A stretch of 6,279 nt of DNA from Candidatus Bathyarchaeota archaeon (GCA_020697635.1 JAEHCT010000082.1:1-6279); one strand, 5' to 3'. Shown: positions 1-5,686, counted from the first letter of the stretch. Made by a program: numbers and translations. The notes: a model not told the origin generated them from the letters alone.

Positions 1-23
1 TAGATCCATTGTCTTCTACAGTG

Positions 24-87
24 TAAACACCCAGATTTTCTTCTCATTTTTTAACTTTAATATGTACCATATATTGACGGGTGTTTA
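24..87. repeat. 9-bp perfect inverted repeat, 46-nt spacer
   Basis: TAAACACCC at 24-32 is the exact reverse complement of GGGTGTTTA at 79-87. The spacer contains the T-rich tract at 35-52. As RNA the arms could close a long-loop hairpin; as DNA they could be two half-sites of a regulator. The right arm overlaps a TATA-like TTTATC. Function is not known, and a chance match in AT-rich DNA is possible. Confidence 0.4.
35..52 (+). terminator. T-rich tract, possible terminator of a gene to the left
   Basis: The tract is almost all pyrimidine with T-runs at 35-38 and 47-52. Archaeal intrinsic termination depends mainly on oligo-T runs, so it could end transcripts entering from the left. No stable hairpin lies directly before it apart from a short GTGT/ACAC self-complement at 21-30. 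This is inference from composition only. Confidence 0.25.
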
Positions 88-257
88 TCTATAGTATATT
101 GTTTCTCTTCGATACATTATTGCTTGTTTATGTAAATGCGGTTATTTACTGTTCAAAGTAATATCATAGTAATCGTCATCTATTTAGTGAGTTCCTTAAT
201 TATTTAGCTACCCAAAGTTGTCGACCACACCCATGTCAGGGAGTTCCGGGACACAGG

Positions 258-281
258 TTTAACTGGTTAGTATAGCTTAAG
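258..281 (+). promoter_or_regulatory. Candidate alba promoter (TATA-like)
   Basis: Two TATA-like stretches lie upstream of alba: TTTAAC at 258-263 and TATAGCTTA at 271-279. With the usual archaeal spacing of about 26 bases they would start transcription near 286 or 301, giving a leader of 14-29 nt. No Shine-Dalgarno sequence precedes the ATG at 315, so a short-leader or near-leaderless transcript is likely. Confidence 0.3.
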
Positions 282-314
282 TTGACGCCTCTTCAAGTCA
301 TGCCTGATTAATCC

Positions 315-581
315 ATGACCGAGAACGTCTACATCGGCTCCAAACCCATATTGAACTACGTCACCGCCATCGTCACGGCGTTCCAGAGGTCGCCCAGCGT
401 CAACGTCCTGGCTCGGGGACGCGCCATAAGCGGCGCCGTCGACGTGGTAGAGGTATGCAGAAGAAGCTTCCTGAAAGACCTGTGCGTCGACGAAATCAAG
501 ATAGGCACCGAGCGGATGGGGAGCGACGACGAACTGAGAAACGTGTCCACCATCAACATACAGCTATCGAAGAACAGCTAA
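315..581 (+). CDS. alba: DNA/RNA-binding protein Alba
   Basis: Alba is a small dimeric protein of archaeal chromatin that also binds RNA. The 88-residue product covers the full domain. It opens with the family signature IGSKPILNYV (residues 7-16), followed by LARGRAISGAVDVVEV (32-47), which carries the arginines of the nucleic-acid face. It then has the helix and F52 equivalent to the dimer-dimer phenylalanine, the strand IKIGTE (61-66), and the closing VSTINIQL (77-84). The residue matching acetylated Lys16 of Sulfolobus Alba appears to be Ser9, while Lys10 keeps the second lysine; the usual lysine before ARGRAIS is Leu32. The N-terminus is short, so the protein starts almost directly at the first strand. 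The ATG at 315 is chosen because an ATG at 300 hits a stop after three codons. The stop overlaps the stop of nop5 on the other strand. Confidence 0.95.
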   Translation: MTENVYIGSKPILNYVTAIVTAFQRSPSVNVLARGRAISGAVDVVEVCRRSFLKDLCVDEIKIGTERMGSDDELRNVSTINIQLSKNS

Positions 582-1672
582 CCTTCTTCCAGCCGCCGCC
601 GAAGATCTTCTGCGATGAACTCGCCGCTGAAAACATCGGCCCTAGCCGCTATAGCTATCTTGGCGGCCAAGCTGCGGGCCCTGCTTCCCCTCCTGCCTCT
701 CGGAGCCCCGTGCACGTACGGATGCTGGAACAGCAGGCCGTGCTTCGGCGGCCTCGCCTTGGTCTTGAGCGACCGGAACATGGCCTTCTCGGCTCCAAGC
801 ACCTGTATGGTGCTGGCGGGCATCATGGCCATGCGTCTGAGACTCCCCGCCCTCTGGATGAGCCTGGCGCCGAGAACAGGCCCAGCCAGGTAAGCGATGT
901 TGGGTGCCATCTCCTCCGTTAGCCCAGATATGTACTCGGTGAGATCGTCTCTACCCCCGTACAGGCTGAGGAGGTTCTCGGTGAAGGCTTGGACCATCGC
1001 CAAGTCGTCTTCGTCGAAGGCGGCGCCCATGGAGCCCTCCGCGGCCGCGGCGATCCTCTCCGCGTCCCTCTTCTTGAAGGAGAGCTCCTGGAGCCTCTTG
1101 ACGGTGATGTTGGACCTGTCTCCGAACACCTTGATTATCTTCGCGTATTCCCTGTGGTCGTTGACTCTCCGACCCAGCTCAGGGAAGTGGATACCGTACC
1201 ACTCTCTCATCCTCCCGGAGAGGCTGTTCAGCACGGTGTCCATCTCCACGAGCAGCTGAACCGTCGGCATCAGGAGGCTCTCCCTCTCGGAGAGCGCCTC
1301 GTGGACCATAGCTTTGGCGACCTCAGTGTTCACCGAGTGCGAGAGTTCACCGAACCGTTCCACGGAGTCTATGAACCCGGCGGCCAACGCCATGCGTTGG
1401 ATGTTGTCCCGCAGATACTCGCCAGCAGCAGGCATGGCCTCGACGGCTGCCTTGAACCCCTGCGCCGCGATGGACTCCATCAGCGCCTCGTTGGGCCCGG
1501 TGACCTCCTCGACGCCCAGCCCTCGCAGCTGTTCGAGCAAATCGGCGGCCTCCCTCGTCACCTCGCCGTTTCTCAACCGTATCATAGCCCTAGCGATCTC
1601 TTTAGCGTCCCTAGGATGGTGCGACTCGGCGATGATCTCGTTCTTCTCGTTGAACGCGTGTACGCCGATCAT
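578..1672 (-). CDS. nop5: C/D-box sRNP core protein Nop5 (Nop56/58 family)
   Basis: Nop5 is the scaffold of archaeal C/D-box sRNPs. It joins fibrillarin, the 2'-O-methyltransferase, to L7Ae and the guide RNA that modifies rRNA and tRNA. The order is typical: an N-terminal fibrillarin-binding domain (GVHAFNEKNEII, residues 3-14), a long helical coiled-coil region, then the C-terminal Nop domain. Its hallmarks are LAGPVLGARLI, MPASTIQVLGAEKAMFRSLK and ARPPKHGLLFQHP, all in the last third. The coordinates use the ATG at 1672, but this ATG has no ribosome-binding site and cuts off the first beta strand. An in-frame CTG at 1696 adds eight residues and fits the family better, giving 372 residues. 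The C-terminus ends in RRRLEEG without the lysine-rich tail often seen. Fibrillarin, often the next gene in other archaea, is not adjacent; the downstream neighbour is alba, convergent and overlapping at the stop codons. Confidence 0.95.
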   Translation of the reverse strand: MIGVHAFNEKNEIIAESHHPRDAKEIARAMIRLRNGEVTREAADLLEQLRGLGVEEVTGPNEALMESIAAQGFKAAVEAMPAAGEYLRDNIQRMALAAGFIDSVERFGELSHSVNTEVAKAMVHEALSERESLLMPTVQLLVEMDTVLNSLSGRMREWYGIHFPELGRRVNDHREYAKIIKVFGDRSNITVKRLQELSFKKRDAERIAAAAEGSMGAAFDEDDLAMVQAFTENLLSLYGGRDDLTEYISGLTEEMAPNIAYLAGPVLGARLIQRAGSLRRMAMMPASTIQVLGAEKAMFRSLKTKARPPKHGLLFQHPYVHGAPRGRRGSRARSLAAKIAIAARADVFSGEFIAEDLRRRLEEG

Positions 1673-1693
1673 GGATCCAAGTATCGTTGCCTT

Positions 1694-1709
1694 CAGCTGC
1701 TTCTCCTCC
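1694..1709 (-). promoter_or_regulatory. Shine-Dalgarno and probable CTG start of nop5
   Basis: On the minus strand GGAGGAG (1709-1703) is followed by six bases and then CTG (1696-1694), in frame with nop5. The annotated ATG lies about 30 bases from this site and has no site of its own. Translation from CTG would begin M-KATILGSMIGVHAF, which matches the usual beta-strand start of Nop5 proteins. No in-frame ATG, GTG or TTG exists between 1673 and the pyrD start, so CTG is the only reasonable upstream start. Confidence 0.6.
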
Positions 1710-1714
1710 GAACC

Positions 1715-1720
1715 TTTATC
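1715..1720 (+). promoter_or_regulatory. Candidate pyrD TATA box
   Basis: TTTATC lies 35 bases before the TTG start of pyrD. Typical archaeal spacing would start transcription near 1741-1745, so the leader would be only about 5-9 nt. The AGGGGAG just before the TTG would then be at the very 5' end. Inference from spacing only. Confidence 0.35.
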
Positions 1721-1749
1721 AGTTTGATGGGTGAGTACGTAGGGGAGAC

Positions 1750-2712
1750 TTGTCTAAAATAAGCTTAGCCGTGGAAGTAGCCGGGCTAAGGCTTCGGTCC
1801 CCCCTCATGAACGCGGCGGGCGTTCTCGGCATGAGCCCCCCCATTCTCAAACGAGTCTACGACAGCGGCGCAGGCGCCGTGGTCACGAAGAGCATCGGCC
1901 CCGCGCCTCGAACCGGGCACCCCAACCCTACCCTCGTGAGGGTCTCGTGCGGCGCCCTGAACGCCATGGGGCTGCCCAACCCCGGCGCCGAGTACTTCGT
2001 CGACGAGATCAAGGCCCTCAAGGAGATGGGCGTACCGGTCGTGGCCAGCTTCTTCGGCGGCAGCGTGGAAGAGTTCGCGGAGGTAGCGAGCACGCTGTCG
2101 AAAGCCGGCGCGGACGCCCTGGAGCTCAACGCAAGCTGCCCTAACGTGCAGGAGGAGCTGGGGATGCTGGCCTCCGACGCCGGAAACGTGGAGAAGGTGA
2201 CCGCAACCGTGAGGGAGGAGACCCGTCTGCCCCTGTTCGTTAAGCTGAGCCCAAACGTCACCGACATCAAGGAGATAGCCATGGCGGCTGAGAGAGGAGG
2301 CGCCGACGCCATAACTGCGGTGAACACATTGAAGGGAATGGCGATCGACATCAACTTCAAGAGGCCGATCCTGACGAACACCACGGGCGGCCTGTCCGGG
2401 CCCGCCGTGAAGCCCGTCGCCCTCAGATGCGTCTGGGAGGTGGCGGAGGCCGTCGATATTCCCGTCATTGGATGCGGCGGCGTCACAACCTGGGAGGACG
2501 CGATCGAGTACCTCCTCGCGGGCGCCTCCGCGCTGGAGATAGGCACCGCTGTGATGACCCACGGCTTCGAGGTCTATGGCCAGGTTAACGAGGGCATCCG
2601 TCGCTACCTGGAAATGAACGGGTTCAGCGGCATCAAGGAGGTTGTAGGACTTGCACATCAAATCGGAGAAGAACAGGACAGTAGAGCTGACAGATGTAGT
2701 ATCAGAGTGTAG
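1750..2712 (+). CDS. pyrD: Dihydroorotate dehydrogenase, catalytic subunit (class 1B-like)
   Basis: PyrD oxidises dihydroorotate to orotate in UMP synthesis, using FMN in a TIM barrel in the cytoplasm. Class 1 features are clear: TKSIG with Lys47, LNAMGLPNPG (70-79), ELNASCPNV with the catalytic-base candidate Cys130, FVKLSPNVTDI with Lys165, NTLKGMAIDI (192-201), TTGGLSGPAVKP (211-222), and the phosphate-binding GCGGV (241-245) and GTAV (265-268). A cysteine base and an adjacent pyrK point to class 1B, where electrons pass through PyrK to NAD+. Translation must start at the TTG at 1750, because an in-frame stop lies at 1732-1734 and the next ATG (1807) is inside the conserved first motif. 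AGGGGAG precedes the TTG at short spacing. The family usually ends near GLAH (300-303); the last 17 residues run over the start of pyrK and look like by-products of the overlap. Confidence 0.95.
   Translation: MSKISLAVEVAGLRLRSPLMNAAGVLGMSPPILKRVYDSGAGAVVTKSIGPAPRTGHPNPTLVRVSCGALNAMGLPNPGAEYFVDEIKALKEMGVPVVASFFGGSVEEFAEVASTLSKAGADALELNASCPNVQEELGMLASDAGNVEKVTATVREETRLPLFVKLSPNVTDIKEIAMAAERGGADAITAVNTLKGMAIDINFKRPILTNTTGGLSGPAVKPVALRCVWEVAEAVDIPVIGCGGVTTWEDAIEYLLAGASALEIGTAVMTHGFEVYGQVNEGIRRYLEMNGFSGIKEVVGLAHQIGEEQDSRADRCSIRV
1755..1763 (-). promoter_or_regulatory. Candidate nop5 TATA box inside the pyrD start
   Basis: The minus strand reads CTTATTTTA here, within the first codons of pyrD. 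A start about 26 bases downstream would fall near 1733, leaving a leader of roughly 37 nt that contains the GGAGGAG ribosome-binding site. The nop5 and pyrD promoters would therefore overlap back to back, so the two genes may compete for transcription factors. Confidence 0.35.
2635..2653 (+). promoter_or_regulatory. Shine-Dalgarno and TTG start of pyrK inside pyrD
   Basis: AAGGAGGTTG at 2635-2644 is a strong Shine-Dalgarno match six bases before the TTG at 2651. It lies within the last codons of pyrD. It fixes the pyrK start and means ribosomes on pyrD cover the pyrK start site, which favours coupled translation. Confidence 0.7.
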
Positions 2713-3466
2713 GGACGTCTCCTCGCTCATTTTCCGCGACGAGGAGACCCGCGGCGCCAAGCCGGGCCAATACCTGATGGTGTGGCTCCCCGGGGTGGAC
2801 GAGGTGCCCATGTCGGTCAGCGCCATAGACATGGACGGTCTGTCCCGCATCACCGTCAGGGGGGTAGGCGAGATGACCTTCAAGCTCAACAGCCTCAGCA
2901 CTGGCGACAGGGTCGGCTTGAGGGGCCCCTTCGGGAACGGCTACACGGTGCAAGGAGACAAGCCACTGTTCGTGGCCGGCGGCTCAGGGGCCGCGTCCCT
3001 GATGCCCCTCGTAGAGGAGATGCATCGGCAGGGAACCACACCCACCTTCGTCCTCGGCGCGAGGAGCGCCGACATGCTCCTGTTCGCGGACAGGCTTGAG
3101 GAGACCCTCGGCGAGAACCTCATCGTATCCACCGACGACGGTTCACGGGGGTACAGCGGCTACGCCTCGGGGTACGCCGCGATGTTGATGGAGGAAGACG
3201 CGTTCGATATGGTCTACACCTGTGGACCCGAGCTAATGATGGCGAAGGTCTACCAGTCAGCCCGGGGGCACGGCTTACCCATACAGGCCAGCCTCGAACG
3301 CTACGTGAAGTGCGCCGTCGGGCTATGCGGTAACTGCGCCATAGGCCCCTACAGGGTCTGCAAGGACGGACCGGTCTTCGACGCGGATATGCTCAGCGAG
3401 GTCCGAAGCGAGTTCGGCGTGAGCCAGATGGACGCCTCCGGCAGATTGATCCGTGTAGAACACTGA
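2651..3466 (+). CDS. pyrK: Dihydroorotate dehydrogenase electron-transfer subunit PyrK
   Basis: PyrK passes electrons from the FMN of PyrD to NAD+ through a [2Fe-2S] cluster and FAD. The 271-residue protein shows the ferredoxin-reductase layout. An N-terminal FAD barrel has EVPMSVSAID (51-60) and GLRGPFGNGY (89-98). A nucleotide-binding domain has VAGGSGAASLMPL (108-120) and TCGPELMMAK (190-199). A C-terminal cluster site has Cys221, Cys226, Cys229 and Cys237. The spacing C-x4-C-x2-C-x7-C is compact; bacterial PyrK usually has a longer gap before the last cysteine. The arginine common before the FAD-binding Ser in this superfamily is replaced by the EVP sequence. The start is a TTG with a strong ribosome-binding site inside pyrD, and the genes overlap by 62 nt. 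DUF-type sulfide dehydrogenase subunits are relatives, but the pyrD neighbour settles the assignment. Confidence 0.93.
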   Translation: MHIKSEKNRTVELTDVVSECRDVSSLIFRDEETRGAKPGQYLMVWLPGVDEVPMSVSAIDMDGLSRITVRGVGEMTFKLNSLSTGDRVGLRGPFGNGYTVQGDKPLFVAGGSGAASLMPLVEEMHRQGTTPTFVLGARSADMLLFADRLEETLGENLIVSTDDGSRGYSGYASGYAAMLMEEDAFDMVYTCGPELMMAKVYQSARGHGLPIQASLERYVKCAVGLCGNCAIGPYRVCKDGPVFDADMLSEVRSEFGVSQMDASGRLIRVEH

Positions 3467-3506
3467 CCAGAGAGATTATCAGCCCAGACCCACCCTCATA
3501 TCCATA
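3467..3506 (+). promoter_or_regulatory. pyrK-rnp2 spacer with weak TATA-like element
   Basis: The 40-base gap is short enough for pyrK and rnp2 to share a transcript. GATTATC at 3474-3480 could instead act as a weak TATA element about 30 bases before the rnp2 ATG, giving a nearly leaderless message. No Shine-Dalgarno sequence precedes that ATG, which slightly favours the second view. Confidence 0.25.
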
Positions 3507-3827
3507 ATGCCTGTACGCAACGTGCGAAGACGGTACCTGGCTTTACAGGTCCACAGCGAAGCAGACTTGACCGAAGCCGACCTGAGCCATGCCATCTCGG
3601 ACAAGATCCATCTCCTGTACGGCGTCAAGGGAGCGGCGGAGACGGACTATAGGATGATCGAGTACAACCAGCAGCACAGGCGGGGGATAATCAGGTGCAG
3701 CCACGACAGGCTCACCGAGACCAGGGCGGCGCTCGCGCACATCACGGCGATCAACGGTGCCCCCGTGTCGGTACAGGTAGTCACGGTCTCGGGCACCATC
3801 AAGTCACTGAGAAAAAGGCTCACATAG
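3507..3827 (+). CDS. rnp2: Ribonuclease P protein component 2 (Pop5)
   Basis: This is a protein subunit of archaeal RNase P, which trims the 5' leader of precursor tRNAs. Pop5 pairs with Rpp30 and supports the catalytic domain of the RNase P RNA. The 106-residue product has the family order: a basic start with RRRYLALQV (7-15), LYGVKGAAE (37-45), IEYNQQHRRGIIRC (51-64), and the closing VSGTIKSLRKR (94-104), which is diagnostic. Length is normal for archaeal Pop5. The ATG at 3507 sits directly before the basic start and has no clear ribosome-binding site, so translation may be leaderless or follow from pyrK. The partner genes (Rpp30, Rpp21, Rpp29) are not in the window. The pyr neighbours say nothing about its role. 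Confidence 0.92.
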   Translation: MPVRNVRRRYLALQVHSEADLTEADLSHAISDKIHLLYGVKGAAETDYRMIEYNQQHRRGIIRCSHDRLTETRAALAHITAINGAPVSVQVVTVSGTIKSLRKRLT

Positions 3828-3855
3828 TAGAGACTCGTACCGACTTACCGTTGTG

Positions 3856-3870
3856 TTTATCTCATATACT
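3856..3870 (+). promoter_or_regulatory. Candidate promoter of the TPP enzyme gene
   Basis: TTTATCTCATATAC lies in the 77-base spacer, 49 bases before the ATG. Treating TTTAT as the TATA box puts the transcript start near 3885, leaving a leader of about 20 nt that contains GGTG (3894-3897), a weak Shine-Dalgarno match seven bases before the ATG. The same 14 bases with one change occur before the HAD gene at 5658. Confidence 0.45.
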
Positions 3871-3904
3871 AGTATTCGTACAATGATGCAAACGGTGTAG
3901 GATT

Positions 3905-5632
3905 ATGGCTGAGATCAAGGTAGAGGACGCGGCTCACGGCTACGTCGAGACGCTGCACAGGCTCGGAGTAGACTACGTATTCAGCTCACCAGGCTCGGAG
4001 TTCATACCACTCTGGGAGCACCTGGCCCGGTACAACTCGGAGGGCAAGAAACCCTTCTACGTTAATGTCCGGCATGAGAGCGCCGCCCTCAGCATGGCTA
4101 AGGGCTACTACATGGCCTCGGGGCGGGCGCAGGTGCTGCTGACACACGTGCTCGCGGGGCTCCTGCACGGAGCCATGGAACTCAAGGCCGCCTACACCGA
4201 TCAGATCCCACTGCTTCTCATGGTGGGCCAGAACAGGACCCACGACAGGGAGGTCTACGGCGGAACCCCCGGCCCCCACTACCTGAGCTTCACCGAGGTG
4301 GGGGGCCAGCAGCGCCTCGTCCAGCCCTACGTGAAGTGGGGAGACTCCCCCGAGACCAACGCCAACATCCTTGCGACCATCCAGAGGGCGTACCAGATCG
4401 CCTCAAGCGACGTAAAGGGCCCCGTGCTCCTCAGCGTCTCCAGGGAGATACTCTTCGAGAAGACGAAAACCATGAGGCTGCCGACTAAATATGTTCTGCC
4501 TTCACCCACAACGGCTGAACCCAAAGTGCTGTTGGATCTGAAGGAGATGCTGGTGAAGGCAGAGAACCCCCTGATCTACACCAGGTACCTTGGACGAAAC
4601 CATGGAGCGGTGGCCTCGCTCGTCGAGCTTGCCGAGCTACTTAGCATACCCGTGTTCGAGATCCCCGGATACATGAATTTCCCCACGAACCACAGACTCC
4701 ACATGGGCACCAACGTCTCTCCCTACCTGAAGGAAGCCGACCTCCTGCTGGTCATCGACAGCAGCTCCTGGCCGCCATGGTATCCCCCGGGGAGCATCCG
4801 AGGGAAGACCGATGCGAAGATAGTCTTAATGGACCTCGACCCCATACAGCTCAAGTACCCCACCTACGGGTACCCGGCGGACCTGCTCGTGAAGGCCGAC
4901 TCAGGCGTGGCGATACCTCAGCTCGTGGAGCTCGTCAAAGCAGAGAAACAGGGCGAGGCCATGGTTCAGGCGCGCGGCGAACGTTGGGCGGCTGAGCACA
5001 AGCGTATAAGGGACGAGCTTGAGAAGAAGGCTCTCGCCGTCAAGGACGAAACCCCCATCGACCCCAGATGGCTCTGCTACTGTATTGATCAGGTGATGGA
5101 CGAGAATACGGTCATAGTAAACGAGACCATAACCCACGGCGGCATGATCCACCAGCACATCGAGAGGAACCGTGTGGTTCCCGGTACGCGGTACGAGTCC
5201 ACGGGCCCTGTGGCGCACACGGGCCTCGGCCAAGGGATGGGAATAGCCCTGGGAGTCAAGCTCGCCGACCCGGAGAAGACAGTGATAGCCCTCGAAGGCG
5301 ACGGCGCCTTCAACTACAACCCGGTGCTGGCCTGCCTCGGGGCATCCCAGGAGCACGGCGTCCCCTTCATGACGGTCATCTACAACAACGGTTGCTACGC
5401 AGCCATGAAGGGCCACGCACGGTACTACCCAGAGGGACACTCGGTGACGCGCGACCAGTACTACGGCGTCAGCTGCGGACCCACGCCCCACTACGCCAAA
5501 CTCGTCGAAGCCTACGACGGCTACTCAGAGACCGTGGAGGACCCAAAACAGGTTAAACCCGCGTTACTCAGAGCCCTGAAACATGTGAGGGAGGGAACAC
5601 TGACTCTGCTAGACGTAAGGCTCAGACAATAG
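3905..5632 (+). CDS. Thiamine-diphosphate enzyme, acetolactate synthase-like, substrate unknown
   Basis: The 575-residue protein has the full three-domain layout of the acetolactate synthase/pyruvate decarboxylase superfamily. The N-terminal Pyr domain has VRHESAALSMAKGYY, with Glu58 as the glutamate that activates the cofactor. The central domain (about 195-350) includes LLVIDSSSW and KIVLMDLDP. The C-terminal PP domain has GDGAFNYN (465-472) through YNNGCYAAM, so Asp466 and Asn494 can bind Mg-diphosphate with a standard gap. The loop that reads TSGPG in true acetolactate synthases reads THVLAG here (80-85). There is no ilvN regulatory subunit or other branched-chain gene nearby. This fits the broad class often labelled 'thiamine pyrophosphate-requiring protein' rather than proven acetolactate synthase. 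Candidate reactions include a 2-oxoacid decarboxylase, a carboligase or an oxalyl-type enzyme; the sequence does not decide. The ATG at 3905 gives the normal N-terminus. It is probably transcribed alone from its own promoter. Confidence 0.88.
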   Translation: MAEIKVEDAAHGYVETLHRLGVDYVFSSPGSEFIPLWEHLARYNSEGKKPFYVNVRHESAALSMAKGYYMASGRAQVLLTHVLAGLLHGAMELKAAYTDQIPLLLMVGQNRTHDREVYGGTPGPHYLSFTEVGGQQRLVQPYVKWGDSPETNANILATIQRAYQIASSDVKGPVLLSVSREILFEKTKTMRLPTKYVLPSPTTAEPKVLLDLKEMLVKAENPLIYTRYLGRNHGAVASLVELAELLSIPVFEIPGYMNFPTNHRLHMGTNVSPYLKEADLLLVIDSSSWPPWYPPGSIRGKTDAKIVLMDLDPIQLKYPTYGYPADLLVKADSGVAIPQLVELVKAEKQGEAMVQARGERWAAEHKRIRDELEKKALAVKDETPIDPRWLCYCIDQVMDENTVIVNETITHGGMIHQHIERNRVVPGTRYESTGPVAHTGLGQGMGIALGVKLADPEKTVIALEGDGAFNYNPVLACLGASQEHGVPFMTVIYNNGCYAAMKGHARYYPEGHSVTRDQYYGVSCGPTPHYAKLVEAYDGYSETVEDPKQVKPALLRALKHVREGTLTLLDVRLRQ

Positions 5633-5656
5633 CGCAGGGTGGTGTCTCTACAATTC

Positions 5657-5671
5657 TTTTATTTCATATAC
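5657..5671 (+). promoter_or_regulatory. Candidate promoter of the HAD gene (leaderless)
   Basis: TTTATTTCATATAC at 5658-5671 follows a pyrimidine-rich stretch (5650-5660) that may also end the TPP-enzyme transcript. The TATA-like centre is about 26 bases before the ATG at 5687, so the start of transcription would fall on or next to the ATG. That predicts a leaderless message. The element matches 3856-3869 at 13 of 14 positions. Confidence 0.45.
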
Positions 5672-5686
5672 ATCCAATTCTGAGGT

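Larger units (their letters stand above)
1..314. other. AT-rich non-coding region upstream of alba
   Basis: No convincing coding frame is seen on either strand; stop codons are frequent in all frames. The stretch is clearly richer in A and T than the genes to its right. It holds a T-rich tract (35-52), a 9-bp inverted repeat (24-32 with 79-87), three copies of TATTTA (143-148, 181-186, 201-206), and an imperfect hairpin around 229-258 (ACC/GGT and TGTC/GACA arms around a short loop). The last 60 bases probably hold the alba promoter. At over 300 bases it is much longer than the other spacers here (40-77 bases), so it may also hold the 3' end or terminator of a gene to the left, or a small RNA. 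I cannot assign one. Confidence 0.6.

Noticed and set aside
229..258. Hairpin upstream of alba as a riboswitch or tRNA-like RNA
   Set aside because: The stem is broken by two internal mismatches and matches no RNA family I recognise; kept only as a note in the left-flank entry.
989..1762. Open frame of 257 codons on the plus strand opposite nop5
   Set aside because: It mirrors the nop5 codons and has no recognisable domain; nop5 explains the region completely.
1786..2901. Long open frame of 371 codons on the minus strand opposite pyrD
   Set aside because: It is an antisense shadow in GC-rich coding DNA; its translation is low-complexity and His/Gly/Arg-rich with no family motif, while pyrD on the plus strand is fully conserved.
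3883..3900. Five-codon mini-ORF (MMQTV) just before the TPP enzyme gene
   Set aside because: It falls at or next to the predicted transcript start, has no ribosome-binding site, and is easily expected by chance.
3882..3912. C/D-box sRNA-like pair (ATGATG and CTGA)
   Set aside because: There is no room for D' and C' boxes or two guide stretches, and the CTGA lies inside the coding start of the TPP enzyme.
4901..5491. Open frame of 196 codons on the minus strand inside the TPP enzyme gene
   Set aside because: It lies opposite the conserved TPP-binding domain and its translation resembles no family.
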